64,000 bases of DNA from Marinobacter sp. es.042 (GTDB lineage: Bacteria; Pseudomonadota; Gammaproteobacteria; Pseudomonadales; Oleiphilaceae). The DNA is taken from assembly GCF_900188315.1 (NCBI RefSeq), contig NZ_LT897781.1, forward strand, positions 3,286,001 to 3,350,000, given 5' to 3'. This document shows positions 8,793-19,500 of this stretch, in pieces; position 1 is the first letter of the stretch; every line of letters starts with the position of its first letter. The notes under the pieces are model-generated. The model was not told the DNA's origin. It was given only the letters and a program-made list of their open reading frames with translations, and did no database searches. The position numbers and the translations under genes are program-made.

Positions 8793-10370
8793 CTACTTGC
8801 GGAACATTTTGAGCATGCGATGGGTGACCCGGAAGCCGCCCCCTACGTTGATGCTGGCAATCAGCACCGCGATAAAGGCCATGATCCCGACGACAATGTT
8901 CTCCGCCTGTGCCAGGTGCAGAATCGCACCGATCACGATGATGCCACTGATCGCGTTGGTTACGCTCATAAGAGGCGTATGCAGGGAAGGCGTGACATTC
9001 CAGATGACCTGCCAACCGATAAAGCAGGACAGAACAAACACGGTAAAGTGCTGCAGGAAGCTTTCCGGCGCGTGTGCGCCAACCCCGTAGAGTGCCAGGG
9101 CGGTTACGGCCAGAAGGACGCCTTTGCCGATCAGGCTCTTGCGATCGGCATCTTTCTTCGCGGCGGCCTTGTCAGCGGCCGACGGCTCCTCCGTACCCGG
9201 TGCCGGCTTGGGACTGACCGGTGCCTCCGGTTGTGGTGGTGGCCAGGTGATGTCGTCTTCATGAACAACGGTGAGACCACGGATGACATCGTCTTCCATG
9301 TTCACCACGGGTTTGCCGTCTTTCTCGGGTGTCAGCTCGGTCAGCAGATGCACCAGGTTGGTGGCGTAGAGCTCACTGGCTACCTTGGCCATGCGGCTGG
9401 GCAGGTCGGTGTAGCCGATCAGGGTTACGCCGTGCTCATGCGCCACTTCGCCAGGCTCGGTGAGCTCGCAGTTGCCGCCCCGTTCGGACGCCAGATCCAC
9501 AATCACGCTGCCGGGCTTCATGGATTTCACCATGTCTGCCGTGATCAGCTTCGGCGCCGGCTTACCGGGAATCAAAGCGGTGGTGATGATGATGTCCACC
9601 TCTTTGGCCTGCTCGGCGAAGAGTTCCATTTCCGCCTTGATGAACTCGTCGCTCATCTGCTTGGCGTAGCCGCCGCTGCCGCTGCCGTCCTCGTCTTCGA
9701 AGTCCAGCATCAGGAACTGGGCGCCCATGCTCTCAACCTGTTCTTTCACTTCCAGGCGAGTATCGAAGGCCCGCACGATGGCGCCCATGCTGTTGGCAGC
9801 ACCAATGGCTGCCAGGCCGGCAACGCCGGCACCGATCACCATGATTTTGGCCGGTGGCACCTTGCCGGCAGCCGTGACCTGGCCGGTAAAGAAACGCCCG
9901 AAATGGTTGGCCGCTTCGATCACCGCCCGATAGCCGGCTATGTTGGCCATGGCGCTGAGGGCGTCCATCTTCTGGGCGCGGCTGATGCGGGGCAGGCTGT
10001 CGATCGCAAAAGAGGTAATCTTTCTGGCGGCCAGCTTTTCCAGGAGTTCCGGGTTTTGCGCTGGCCAGATGTAGCTGACCAGAAACGCGCCCTCTTTCAT
10101 GAGGTCCGCTTCGTGTTTACCCAGCGCCGGATTTTCCATGGGCGCGCGGACTTTCAGAATGAAGTCGGCTTCCTTCCAGAGCGAACTGGTGTCTGTTGCG
10201 ATGGCTGCGCCCACTTTTTCATAGGCAGCATCGGAGTAGTTGGCCGCCTCGCCGGCGCCTCCTTCCATGATGACGTCGTAACCAAGTCCGACTAATTTGT
10301 GAACAGAGGGTGGCGTTGCAGCCACCCGCCTCTCATCCTCGAAAATTTCCTTGGGGATACCGATTTTCAT
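8793..10370 (-). CDS. pntA: NAD(P) transhydrogenase subunit alpha
   Basis: NAD(H)-binding subunit of the energy-linked transhydrogenase, supplying NADPH. It begins [22 protein letters not shown], the alanine dehydrogenase-like domain, with the Rossmann motif [20 protein letters not shown]. After a Pro/Ala-rich linker (about residues 400-435) come the C-terminal membrane helices, so this is the E. coli-type fused alpha subunit, not the split alpha1/alpha2 form. The start at 10370 is chosen on homology and GGAGG 11 bases upstream; a longer frame to 10457 adds an unconserved tail. A TetR regulator gene lies just upstream on the same strand, 127 bases away. Confidence 0.97.
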   Translation of the reverse strand: MKIGIPKEIFEDERRVAATPPSVHKLVGLGYDVIMEGGAGEAANYSDAAYEKVGAAIATDTSSLWKEADFILKVRAPMENPALGKHEADLMKEGAFLVSYIWPAQNPELLEKLAARKITSFAIDSLPRISRAQKMDALSAMANIAGYRAVIEAANHFGRFFTGQVTAAGKVPPAKIMVIGAGVAGLAAIGAANSMGAIVRAFDTRLEVKEQVESMGAQFLMLDFEDEDGSGSGGYAKQMSDEFIKAEMELFAEQAKEVDIIITTALIPGKPAPKLITADMVKSMKPGSVIVDLASERGGNCELTEPGEVAHEHGVTLIGYTDLPSRMAKVASELYATNLVHLLTELTPEKDGKPVVNMEDDVIRGLTVVHEDDITWPPPQPEAPVSPKPAPGTEEPSAADKAAAKKDADRKSLIGKGVLLAVTALALYGVGAHAPESFLQHFTVFVLSCFIGWQVIWNVTPSLHTPLMSVTNAISGIIVIGAILHLAQAENIVVGIMAFIAVLIASINVGGGFRVTHRMLKMFRK

Positions 10371-10497
10371 GTTAAGCGCGTCCTCCGGAACGACCGACTC
10401 AATGGATATCTCGGTTTTTACGTAGCCGACGATGGTACCAGATTCGCTGAGAAACACCTAAATGAGAACCTTTACGGTCAAATGACGGTACCGAAGG

Positions 10498-11130
10498 CTA
10501 GGGAAGGCGGTGTCGCAGAGATTGAATCGACGATTCCGACAGGCCGTCCAGAATGGCGCCCCGGAATTGTCGGTTGATGAAACGCTCGGTTTCGGTCTGG
10601 ATGGTTTCCCGCTGTGCCGGTTTCTCGATGTAGTCCATCGCCCGGAACAGAATGTACCGAATGGTCATGCGGGATATTTCATGAATAGTCTCCGGTGGCA
10701 GGTCGCTGACCAGTTGACGCTCGATAATATCCTCGGCCATCTCTTGGGCGCTCGCTTCCAGCTGGGATTCGAGCGCACGACGCAGTACCGGCGAGGGGCC
10801 GTGAAGTTCCCGGACAGCGACAGTGATGGCCGCCGGATTGGCCAGGAAATAGTGGTAAACGAAGGCCACCGTATCCCGCGACGCCTGTTCCGACGAATCG
10901 GCCATCTGGCGCAAGTCCCGTACTCCGGCTTTCATCTCCTCGGCAATGTAACCCAGTACCGTTAGCCCGAATTCATCGAGGCTCTTGAAGTGCCGGTAAA
11001 ACGTGTTCGGATTCAGCCCCGCCTCCCGGGCCAGTTCCCGCAATCCCAGCGATGTCAGGCTCCGGGTTTCGGTAATCAGCCGAAGTGCAGCCTGAATGAG
11101 TTTCAGCTTTCCGCCGGTTATTACGCTCAT
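10498..11130 (-). CDS. TetR family regulator, FabR/DesT-like
   Basis: 210-aa repressor. The N-terminal helix-turn-helix SLTSLGLRELAREAGLNPNTFYRHFKSLDEFGLTVL closely resembles FabR/DesT, TetR proteins that sense acyl-CoA or acyl-ACP pools and set unsaturated fatty acid synthesis. The C-terminal ligand domain is helical and divergent. A TTG-initiated extension to 11172 is possible but unconvincing, so the ATG at 11130 is used. It is divergent from a flavin monooxygenase, with a perfect GGTATAC-N4-GTATACC palindrome at 11207-11224, and sits upstream of pntAB. The target could be the monooxygenase, itself, or pntAB (NADPH supply). The ligand is unknown. Confidence 0.85.
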   Translation of the reverse strand: MSVITGGKLKLIQAALRLITETRSLTSLGLRELAREAGLNPNTFYRHFKSLDEFGLTVLGYIAEEMKAGVRDLRQMADSSEQASRDTVAFVYHYFLANPAAITVAVRELHGPSPVLRRALESQLEASAQEMAEDIIERQLVSDLPPETIHEISRMTIRYILFRAMDYIEKPAQRETIQTETERFINRQFRGAILDGLSESSIQSLRHRLP

Positions 11131-11206
11131 CTTTTTCTCATTTTTGGAGATCGGGCCTGCAGGCGGGGCCAAGTATTAGTCAACGCAGGCCATTCGCTGC
11201 TCCGTT

Positions 11207-11237
11207 GGTATACGGCTGTATACCCACCTGTGTATAC
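11207..11237. promoter_or_regulatory. TetR-type operator between regulator and monooxygenase
   Basis: Perfect inverted repeat GGTATAC-GGCT-GTATACC at 11207-11224. A further GTATAC core lies at 11232-11237. The repeat is centred 85 bases from both the tetR start (11130) and the monooxygenase start (11301), almost exactly midway, as expected for a shared operator. Confidence 0.7.
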
Positions 11238-11300
11238 ATATGTCTACCGGCCATGATGACCCGCCGGACAACAACAGACAAGGCCAGCAGGAGTGCAGCA

Positions 11301-12884
11301 ATGACACAGAACACACAGATCGCCATCATCGGCACCGGCTTCTCCGGCCTGGGCATGGCTATCAAACTCAAGGAAGCCGGTTACAACGACTTCGTGATCT
11401 TTGAACAAAGCGACGACATCGGCGGCACCTGGCACCAGAATCATTACCCGGGGTGTGCCTGTGACGTTCAGTCTGCACTCTACTCCTTCTCCTTCGAGCA
11501 GAACCCGAACTGGAGCCGGATGTATGCCCAGCAAAGTGAGATCAAGGCCTACCTGAAGCATTGTGCCGAGAAATACGGACTGATGAAGCATATCCGGCTG
11601 AACACCCATGTGGCCGGGGCGCGATTTGATGAGAACCATCAACGGTGGGTTGTTGAGACCTGTGATAGTCCGGCGCTTTGGGCGTACATGCAGGAGAGAG
11701 GCGTGAAGCCGGGAGACCGGTTGGATCGAACCGATAAGGGGCTGCCGGAATTCAGTACCTTGAGGGCCGATATCCTCGTTTCCGGAATGGGGGGATTGAG
11801 CACGCCGGCGTATCCGGAGATAGAGGGGATTGAGTCCTTCACGGGCAAGCGTTTCCACTCCAAGGACTGGGATCACGACTACGACCTGAACGGCAAGCGG
11901 GTAGCGGTGATTGGCACCGGAGCGTCGGCCATTCAGTTTGTTCCGGAAGTGGCGAAGCAGGCGGCGAAGGTCGATCTGTACCAGCGCACACCTCCGTGGA
12001 TCATGCCCAAGCCGGACCGTGCCATCCGACCAATGGAGAAACGGCTGTTCCGGTTGTTCCCAGAAACACTCAATGCGTTCAGGCAGAGTATTTACTGGTC
12101 GCTTGAGGCGCGGGTACTGGGCTTTGTGGGCAACCCGCGTATTCTGAAGCTGGGTGAACTGCAGGCCCGCCGGCATATTCGCAACCAGATTCCGGACAAG
12201 GCCTTGCGCAAAAAGGTTACCCCGGATTTCCATTTCGGCTGCAAACGGGTGCTGATTTCCAACAACTACTACCCGGCACTGGCCCAGGACCATGTGGATG
12301 TGGTGACCGATGGTATCCGTGAGGTGCAGGGCAACACCGTGATCGATGGTCAGGGCAACATGCGCCAGGTGGATTGCATCATCTACGGCACCGGTTTCCG
12401 AGCCCAGGACCCGATTCCCGCGGGCATGATCTTTGGCCGTAATGGTGAGGATCTGCTGGACGCCTGGAAGGATGGCGCCGAAGCGTATAAAGGCACCACC
12501 ATCAGTGGCTTCCCGAATTTCTTCATGCTGATGGGGCCGAATACCGGCCTCGGCCACAGCTCCATGGTGTACATGATTGAGAGCCAGATTCAGTATGTGC
12601 TGGATGCCCTCAAACAAATGCAGCGGCATCAATGGAGCACCCTGGAAGTGCGGCAGGACGCCCAGAGCCGTTACAACGCTTCCATTCATGCCAAGCTGGG
12701 CGATTCCGTATGGCAGACCGGGTGCAAGAGCTGGTATGTCAACGAAAACGGCAGGAACACGACGCTGTGGCCGGGTTTTACCTGGCAGTTCCGGAACCAG
12801 ACACGGCGATTTGACGCAGAGCAGTACCTGTGTAAAGGCACCAGTGACAGCGTCGCCGGAGTTGATCCTGCCATGGCGGTCTAG
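11301..12884 (+). CDS. Flavin-containing Baeyer-Villiger-type monooxygenase
   Basis: 527-aa FAD/NADPH-dependent monooxygenase that would insert oxygen next to a ketone carbonyl or hydroxylate a lipophilic substrate. FAD-binding GTGFSGLG is at residues 11-18. The class I BVMO fingerprint FTGKRFHSKDWD (F-x-G-x3-H-x3-W-D) begins at about residue 180, and the NADPH Rossmann motif AVIGTGASAIQ follows. The late GPNTGLGHSS is also typical. AGGAG is eight bases before the ATG at 11301; an upstream in-frame start at 11205 would run through the operator and is rejected. Controlled probably by the divergent TetR gene. The substrate is not predictable; related proteins act on alkyl ketones or cyclic ketones. 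Confidence 0.93.
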   Translation: MTQNTQIAIIGTGFSGLGMAIKLKEAGYNDFVIFEQSDDIGGTWHQNHYPGCACDVQSALYSFSFEQNPNWSRMYAQQSEIKAYLKHCAEKYGLMKHIRLNTHVAGARFDENHQRWVVETCDSPALWAYMQERGVKPGDRLDRTDKGLPEFSTLRADILVSGMGGLSTPAYPEIEGIESFTGKRFHSKDWDHDYDLNGKRVAVIGTGASAIQFVPEVAKQAAKVDLYQRTPPWIMPKPDRAIRPMEKRLFRLFPETLNAFRQSIYWSLEARVLGFVGNPRILKLGELQARRHIRNQIPDKALRKKVTPDFHFGCKRVLISNNYYPALAQDHVDVVTDGIREVQGNTVIDGQGNMRQVDCIIYGTGFRAQDPIPAGMIFGRNGEDLLDAWKDGAEAYKGTTISGFPNFFMLMGPNTGLGHSSMVYMIESQIQYVLDALKQMQRHQWSTLEVRQDAQSRYNASIHAKLGDSVWQTGCKSWYVNENGRNTTLWPGFTWQFRNQTRRFDAEQYLCKGTSDSVAGVDPAMAV

Positions 12885-13000
12885 CGTCGGATCAGCGGGG
12901 GCATTCAGACGCCTTTTGACGGTGGATAAGTTGCGTTTTGGCCCGGATGGCCAATACTTAAGGCAACGGTCTTGCCGGTATCGGCCAAGGATGTCCCCCA

Positions 13001-14062
13001 ATGAAGCTGTTTCACTGCGGCCGATGCGCCAACCTGCTGTACTTCGAAAACAGCTGCTGTACCAGTTGCGGAGCAAGCCTCGGCTTCGCGCCGGATGTCA
13101 TGGACTTGCTGGCTATCGAGCCAAACGATGATGGCACCTGGGCGGCCGTCGCCCGGGGCGACCTCTACAGGCTTTGTGGCAACTATCAGAGCCAGGGTGC
13201 CTGCAACTGGCTGATCCCTTCTCCGGACTCCCATACCTTCTGTGTCGCCTGCCGACTGAACCGCACTATCCCCGATCTCAGCATCCCGAAGAACAACGAT
13301 CTCTGGCGGCGTCTGGAGAAGGAAAAACGGCGTCTGGTGTATTCAGTGTTGCGCCTTGGGCTGCCCTGCGAACCCCGTAATGAGGACCAGTACGGGCTTG
13401 CATTTGATTTTCTGGCTGACCAGCCGGCGATGTTCGACGAACGCGCGAAAGTAAAAACCGGCCACGCCAATGGTGTGATAACCATGAACATAGCGGAGGC
13501 TGACCCCGTAGAGCGCGAGCGTATGCGGAGCCAGATGGCCGAACCCTATCGCACTGTTTTGGGGCACTTTCGCCACGAATCCGGCCACTACTACTGGGAC
13601 CTGCTGGTCCGAACCGGCCCCTGGCTTGGCCCAGTGCGCGAGATGTTCGGGGACGATACCAGAGACTACAAACAGGCTATGGACCAGCATTACCAGTACG
13701 GCCCGCCCGGTGACTGGCAGAGCTGGTACATCAGCGCCTATGCCAGCAGCCACGCTTGGGAAGACTGGGCAGAGACCTGGGCACATTACCTGCATATGGT
13801 GGATACATTAGAAACAGCCTGGCAGTTCGGGATGCGAGTGAATGCCCGGCAGCGCCCGGTAATGAACAGCGAACCAGACCCTGCGTTTGATCCCTACCAG
13901 GCTGACGATTTCGATGCCCTGATCAAGCACTGGTTACCCCTGACGCTTGCGCTCAACAGCCTGAACCGAAGCATGGGGCATGAGGACGCCTACCCCTTCG
14001 TGCTTGCCGATCCGGTGGTGGAAAAGCTCCGCCTGGTACACCGAATAGCTCACGGTGGTTAA
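13001..14062 (+). CDS. Zinc-ribbon putative metallopeptidase (DUF2248/Peptidase_Mx-like)
   Basis: 353 aa. The N-terminus holds two zinc-ribbon-like clusters: C6-x2-C9 with C20-x2-C23, and C59, C68 with C81-x2-C84. The central HFRHESGHYYWD gives an HExxH zincin site (H192, E193, H196), with WEDWAETWAHYLHMVDT downstream supplying a likely third ligand at E254 or E258. No signal peptide, so it is cytoplasmic. It heads a run of ATP-grasp, alpha-E and transglutaminase-like genes, the next gene starting 14 bases after its stop. Family members are predicted but not biochemically defined peptidases. By context it may trim or remove peptide modifications made by the downstream ligases (inference). Confidence 0.85.
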   Translation: MKLFHCGRCANLLYFENSCCTSCGASLGFAPDVMDLLAIEPNDDGTWAAVARGDLYRLCGNYQSQGACNWLIPSPDSHTFCVACRLNRTIPDLSIPKNNDLWRRLEKEKRRLVYSVLRLGLPCEPRNEDQYGLAFDFLADQPAMFDERAKVKTGHANGVITMNIAEADPVERERMRSQMAEPYRTVLGHFRHESGHYYWDLLVRTGPWLGPVREMFGDDTRDYKQAMDQHYQYGPPGDWQSWYISAYASSHAWEDWAETWAHYLHMVDTLETAWQFGMRVNARQRPVMNSEPDPAFDPYQADDFDALIKHWLPLTLALNSLNRSMGHEDAYPFVLADPVVEKLRLVHRIAHGG

Positions 14063-14076
14063 TGAAAGGACCCCAA

Positions 14077-15537
14077 ATGAAAAAGAACAAATCGATTGAC
14101 TGGAAAAACTACGATCCCAATGACTTTTTCGATGAACTGATTGCCGCGAAGGGCAAGCCCCGGCCTGCGGCCACGGCTATTACCGACTATCTGGGCAATC
14201 TCGGTTCCGAGGAGATCCAGGCACGCCAGCAGGCGGCCGAACTGGCGATACTGGAGATGGGGATCAGCTTCACCATCTACAGTGAGGGCGAAAACATCGA
14301 TCGGGCCTGGCCTTTCGACATCATTCCACGGGTTATCTCGCTCAGGGAGTGGGAAGCCATCGAGCGGGGCCTGGCGCAGCGTCTGAAAGCCCTCAATATG
14401 TTCATCAACGACATCTACAACGACCAGAACATCGTCAAGGACAAGGTGATCCCGAAGTATGTGTTCGCCAACTCGAAGAACTTCCGCGAGCAGTGTCGGG
14501 GTTTTACGCCGCCATTGGGGGTTTGGGCGCATATCTGCGGATCCGATCTGGTGCGTGACAAAGACGGCACCGTGTATGTCCTTGAAGACAACCTTCGGGT
14601 TCCCTCTGGTGTCTCCTACATGCTGGAGAACCGGCAGCTGACCAAACGGGTGTTCCCGGAGTTGTTCGATAACACCAATATCCTGCCGGTGGATGACTAC
14701 ACCAACCAGTTGTTCGACATGCTGGCGTCGATTTCGCCCCGGCCTCAGGACCACCCGAAGATTGCGGTGCTCACACCGGGTATTTTCAACTCCGCCTATT
14801 TCGAGCATTCCTTCCTGGCCCAGCGCATGGGCGCTGAACTGGTCGAGGGGGCCGATCTGGTGGTTGGCGAGGATGACTGTGTCTACATGCGCACGGTTGA
14901 AGGGCTGGAACGTGTGGATGTGATCTATCGCCGCATTGATGACGATTTCCTCGATCCGGAAGAGTTCCGCGCCGATTCCACCCTGGGCGTGCCCGGTCTG
15001 ATGCGAGCCTGGCGCAATGGCAAGGTTGGCCTCGCCAATGCACCGGGTGCCGGCGTGGCCGACGACAAGGTGATCTACGCCTTCGTGCCGGACATGATCC
15101 GTTACTACCTGGATGAGGAACCGATCATCCCGAACGTGCCCACCTACATGTGTGTGAACAAGCAGGATCAGGAGTATGTCCTTGATCATCTCGACGAGCT
15201 GGTGGTCAAGCCCGCGAACGAGTCCGGGGGCTATGGCATGCTGGTGGGGCCGCATTCCACCAAGAAACAGCGCACCGAGTTCGCGCGCCTCATCAAGAAG
15301 AACCCGCGTAATTACATTGCCCAACCCACACTGAGTCTCTCTGTGGCGCCAACCCTGTGCGACGAGGGCCTGGCGCCCCGACACCTGGATCTTCGGCCTT
15401 TTGTGCTGCAGGGCGTGAGAACCTACGTTACGGCCGGCGGGCTCACGCGGGTGGCGATGCGAAAAGGCTCCCTGGTGGTGAATTCGTCCCAGGGCGGTGG
15501 AAGCAAGGATACCTGGATCGTGGACGAGGAGAATTGA
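14077..15537 (+). CDS. Circularly permuted ATP-grasp protein (COG2308 type)
   Basis: 486-aa predicted amide/peptide ligase. Conserved stretches include EMGISFTIYSEGENIDRAWPFDIIPR, YVLEDNLRVPSGVSYMLENR, GIFNSAYFEHSFLAQRMG and FRADSTLGVPGLMRAWRNG. Towards the C-terminus KPANESGGYGMLVGP is the intact nucleotide-binding Gly-rich loop, placed late because the ATP-grasp fold is circularly permuted. The start at 14077 has AAAGGA six bases upstream; an in-frame ATG at 14062 overlaps the previous stop and lacks a site. The alpha-E gene starts one base after this stop. Family knowledge: such ligases occur with alpha-E and transglutaminase-like proteins and are predicted to build or attach peptides. No substrate is established. 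Confidence 0.92.
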   Translation: MKKNKSIDWKNYDPNDFFDELIAAKGKPRPAATAITDYLGNLGSEEIQARQQAAELAILEMGISFTIYSEGENIDRAWPFDIIPRVISLREWEAIERGLAQRLKALNMFINDIYNDQNIVKDKVIPKYVFANSKNFREQCRGFTPPLGVWAHICGSDLVRDKDGTVYVLEDNLRVPSGVSYMLENRQLTKRVFPELFDNTNILPVDDYTNQLFDMLASISPRPQDHPKIAVLTPGIFNSAYFEHSFLAQRMGAELVEGADLVVGEDDCVYMRTVEGLERVDVIYRRIDDDFLDPEEFRADSTLGVPGLMRAWRNGKVGLANAPGAGVADDKVIYAFVPDMIRYYLDEEPIIPNVPTYMCVNKQDQEYVLDHLDELVVKPANESGGYGMLVGPHSTKKQRTEFARLIKKNPRNYIAQPTLSLSVAPTLCDEGLAPRHLDLRPFVLQGVRTYVTAGGLTRVAMRKGSLVVNSSQGGGSKDTWIVDEEN

Positions 15538-15538
15538 T

Positions 15539-16477
15539 GTGCTGTCACGTGTAGCGGAACGACTGTACTGGATGGCCCGATACCTTGAGCGGGCCGAGAA
15601 CAACGCCCGGATGATCATGGCCTTTAATTCGCTGTCTCTGGACATGCCCCGGGAAACTCAGTTGTCCTGGAAGGGACTGGTGGCGGTGACGGGCATGGGC
15701 GCCTTGTTTGATCAGCACCATCAGCGCGCTGATGAACGTAATTGCGTGAAATTTCTGATGGCGGATGGCTACAACCCGAGCTCCATTGCCTCCTGTATCA
15801 AGGCTGCCCGGGAGAACGTGCGCACCACCCGGGACCAGATTCCAACCGACGCCTGGGAGGTGATCAACGAGCTGTACCGGTACATCCTGGAGCACATAGA
15901 CCAGGGGGTTGGTAAGCGGGCGAGGTACGAATTCCTCAATGAAATCGTGGGTCGCTGCCAGATGCTCAATGGTTTGCTGGCCGGTTGCATGAGTCACGAT
16001 GAGGGGTATGACTTCATCCGGGTAGGCCGCAACCTTGAGCGGGCGGACATGGCCACACGGCAGATTGAAGTGGGCGCCCTTCAGTTCCTCGATGGCTGGG
16101 ATGGCACCGAAACCTATGGCGGGCTGTTGTGGACCAGTGTGCTGCGTTATCAGAGCGCGTTCCAGATGTACCGGCACAATGTCCGGCGCAAGGTCAGCGG
16201 GCCCCTGGTTATTCGCTTCCTGCTGCAGAACGAGCCGTTCCCGCGGTCGGTGTTGCACAGCCTCAGCGAAGTGGCCAACGCGCTCGGGCGCCTACCAAGG
16301 AACGAGATTCCGTTACGCACCGCGTTGCAGGCGGTACGTCACACCCGGGAGGGCGACGTGGATGCGCTGATCCGCAAGGAAGACGTGATCCTGTTCCTGG
16401 AAAACCTGCAGTTGGAGATTGGCGAGCTCCACGAGGACATTGCAGAGACCTGGTTTCCTGTCTACGAGACAGCCTGA
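15539..16477 (+). CDS. Alpha-E domain protein (DUF403)
   Basis: 312-aa all-helical protein beginning (V/M)LSRVAERLYWMARYLERAENNARMI, the conserved alpha-E N-terminus. The start is the GTG at 15539, with GAGGAG eight bases upstream inside the end of the ATP-grasp gene; a longer frame from 15497 has no conservation. The single-base gap to the ATP-grasp gene indicates translational coupling. Conserved charged patches such as VGRNLERADMATRQ recur in the family. It is thought to act with the ATP-grasp enzyme, perhaps as substrate carrier or scaffold. No catalytic function has been shown for the family. Confidence 0.92.
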   Translation: MLSRVAERLYWMARYLERAENNARMIMAFNSLSLDMPRETQLSWKGLVAVTGMGALFDQHHQRADERNCVKFLMADGYNPSSIASCIKAARENVRTTRDQIPTDAWEVINELYRYILEHIDQGVGKRARYEFLNEIVGRCQMLNGLLAGCMSHDEGYDFIRVGRNLERADMATRQIEVGALQFLDGWDGTETYGGLLWTSVLRYQSAFQMYRHNVRRKVSGPLVIRFLLQNEPFPRSVLHSLSEVANALGRLPRNEIPLRTALQAVRHTREGDVDALIRKEDVILFLENLQLEIGELHEDIAETWFPVYETA

Positions 16478-16512
16478 AACTCCTAATTTCATTCGCCTGC
16501 GAGATAGGTTCA

Positions 16513-19500
16513 ATGTCGATTCATGTTGCCCTGAGCCATACCACCCACTATTGCTATGAGCGCCCGATCACCCTTGGGCCCCAGATAGTTCGTTTGCGTC
16601 CCTGTCCGCATGCGAGAACCCGCATCCTCAGCTACTCGCTGAAGGTCGAACCCGACGGTTATTTTCTTAACTGGCAACAGGACCCGCAGGCCAATTACCT
16701 GGCCCGCCTGGTGTTCCCCGAAAAAACGGGCGAGCTGAAGATCACGGTGGACCTGGTTGCCGAGATGGCCGTGATCAACCCGTTCGATTTCTTTCTGGAA
16801 CCCAGAGCGGAGACCATTCCTTTCGACTACGAGGACTGGCAGACGGCAGAGCTGGCGCCTTATTTACAGAAACTGCCGGAAACACCGGAATTCCGTAAGT
16901 GGATGGCCACCATAGACCGCAAGGAAACCCCCAGCGTGGATTTCCTGGTGGGTGTGAACCAGAGTCTTGCTGATCGCGTTGATTACCTGATCCGGATGGA
17001 GCCAGGTGTACAGACCCCGGAAGAAACCCTGAAAAAGGGCTCCGGCTCCTGTCGGGATTCGACCTGGTTGCTGGTGCAGACGCTTCGGCATCTGGGGCTG
17101 GCGGCGCGCTTTGTGTCCGGCTATCTGATTCAGCTCAAGGCAGACCAGAAAGCACTGGATGGTCCCTCGGGCGCTGAGGAAGACTTCACCGATCTGCACG
17201 CCTGGTGCGAGGTCTTTCTGCCCGGCGCGGGTTGGGTGGGGCTGGACCCTACCTCCGGCTTGTTTGCCGGAGAAGGGCATATCCCACTGGCCTGCAGCCC
17301 GGATCCGTCCTCGGCGGCGCCGATTACCGGCATGGTTGAGGAGTGCGGGGTCGAGTTCGAGCACCAGATGAGCGTCCAGCGCATCTGGGAAGCACCTAGG
17401 GTGACCAAACCCTATACCGAGGCCCAGTGGCAGCGCATCGTTGGGCTGGGCCATGACGTGGACCAGCGTCTGACAGAACTGGATGTACGTCTGACCCAGG
17501 GCGGTGAGCCTACCTTCGTGGCGAATCACGACCGGGACGAGCCGGAGTGGAACACCGAGGCCATGGGCCCCACCAAGCGCAAGAAGGCCATCGAGCTCTA
17601 TCACCGGATGCGGGACCGCTACGGCGCTGGCGGGCTGGTTCATTTCGGGCAGGGAAAGTGGTATCCGGGTGAGCCGCTGCCCCGGTGGTCCCTGAACTGT
17701 TACTGGCGCAAGGACGGCGAGCCAATCTGGCGGGACGAGCGCTGGCTGGCGGATGAGCGCATCGAAGGCAACGCAAGCCCGGAAGATGCTCACAGGTTTT
17801 TGTCGGCCCTGGCGAAAAAGCTTGGTGTTGATGAAAAACAGCTGTTCCCGGGGTTCGAGGATGCCTTTTATTACTTGTGGCGGGAACGACGTCTGCCGGT
17901 CAACGTCGATCCTTTCGATGCGAAACTCGAGAATGCCCTGGAGCGCAAGCAGCTGCAGCAGATTTTCAGCCGGGGTCTGGATGAGCCTGTGGGCTACGTG
18001 CTCCCCCTGCGTGTCTCCGAAAAGGGACACGAATGGGAAACCGGCCCCTGGTTCCTGCGCAGCCAGCGCTGTTATCTGATTCCGGGCGGCTCACCCATGG
18101 GCCACCGGCTGCCCCTGGACAGCCAGCCCTGGGTGGAAGAAGCGGATTACCCCTGGATACACGAGCAGGATCCCTTTGCGCCCCGCGGCCCTTTGCCCGG
18201 CAGCGAAGAGATCCGGCAATGGAACAGTGGCCAGGCCGGCCAGTCGTCTCCGGAGCGGGAGCCTCCCGCAAAAGGAAAGTCAGCACCCGAGATTGTCCGA
18301 ACGGCCCTGTGTGTGGAGCCCCGGGAAGGCATTCTTCGCATCTTCATGCCGCCGTTGGAGGAGCTGGAGCCCTACCTTGCCCTGGTGTCAGCGATCGAGA
18401 AAACGGCCGCGGAGCTACAGCAGCCGGTCCTGTTGGAGGGGTACGAGCCGCCTTCGGACCCGCGGTTGAGTCATTTCCGGATCACGCCGGACCCCGGGGT
18501 GATCGAAGTGAATGTGCAGCCGGTTCGAACCTGGGATGAGCTGGTTGAACAGACAGAGACTCTCTACGCGGACGCGTATGAGTGTCGGCTGACCTCCGAG
18601 AAGTTCATGATGGACGGTCGCCATACCGGCACCGGTGGTGGCAACCACTTTGTTCTCGGTTCCGCGAAAGCGGAAGATTCTCCGTTTCTGCGCCGCCCGG
18701 ATCTTTTGCGGAGCCTGATCAGCTACTGGCATAACCATCCCAGCCTGTCTTACCTGTTCTCCGGCCTATTCATCGGCCCCAGCTCCCAGGCGCCACGGAT
18801 TGATGAGGCGCGCAACGACCATGTGTTCGAGATGGAGCTGGCGTTCAGGGAGATGGAGCGGTTATGCCCTGTGGGCAAAAAAGTCGCACCCTGGGTGGTG
18901 GACCGTTTGCTTCGGGACCTGCTTACGGACGTCACCGGCAATACCCACAGGGCCGAGTTCTGTATCGACAAGCTCTATTCCCCGGACGGCCCGGGTGGGC
19001 GTCACGGTCTGCTCGAGTTGCGGGCCTTCGAGATGCCACCCCATGCCCGCATGAGCCTGACCCAGCAATTGCTGCTGCGGGCGCTGGTGGCCCGATTCTG
19101 GGAGCAGCCCTACAAACCCAGCGGGCTGGTGCGCTGGGGAACCGAGCTGCACGACCGGTTCCTGCTGCCTCACTATGTCTGGCAGGACTTCGAGGACGTC
19201 ATCGACGATATGAAGGCCCAGGGTTACCCGCTCGAGAGCGAGTGGTTCGCGCCCCATTTCGAGTTCCGGTTCCCCCGAATCGGCGATTACAAGGTCAAGG
19301 GCATAACCCTTGAGCTGCGCTCGGCTCTGGAGCCTTGGCATGTGACCGGGGAACACGGCGCGATCGGCGGCACCGCCCGCTACGTGGATTCTTCCCTCGA
19401 GCGTTTGCAGGTGAAGGTACGCGGCGCTGCCCCGGATCGTTACCAGATTACCTGCAATCAGGTGCCTCTGCCGCTTCAGCCAACAGGGATGGTGGGTGAA

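Noticed and set aside
8511..10295. 594-aa open frame on + opposite pntAB
   Set aside because: It is antisense to two clearly conserved proteins and has His/Gln-rich shadow composition with no family resemblance.
11244..13076. 610-aa open frame on - opposite the flavin monooxygenase
   Set aside because: Antisense shadow of a gene with full motifs on +; no ribosome site or recognisable domain.
14059..15645. 528-aa open frame on - opposite the ATP-grasp gene
   Set aside because: Antisense shadow in GC-rich coding DNA; the + strand has a conserved ligase.
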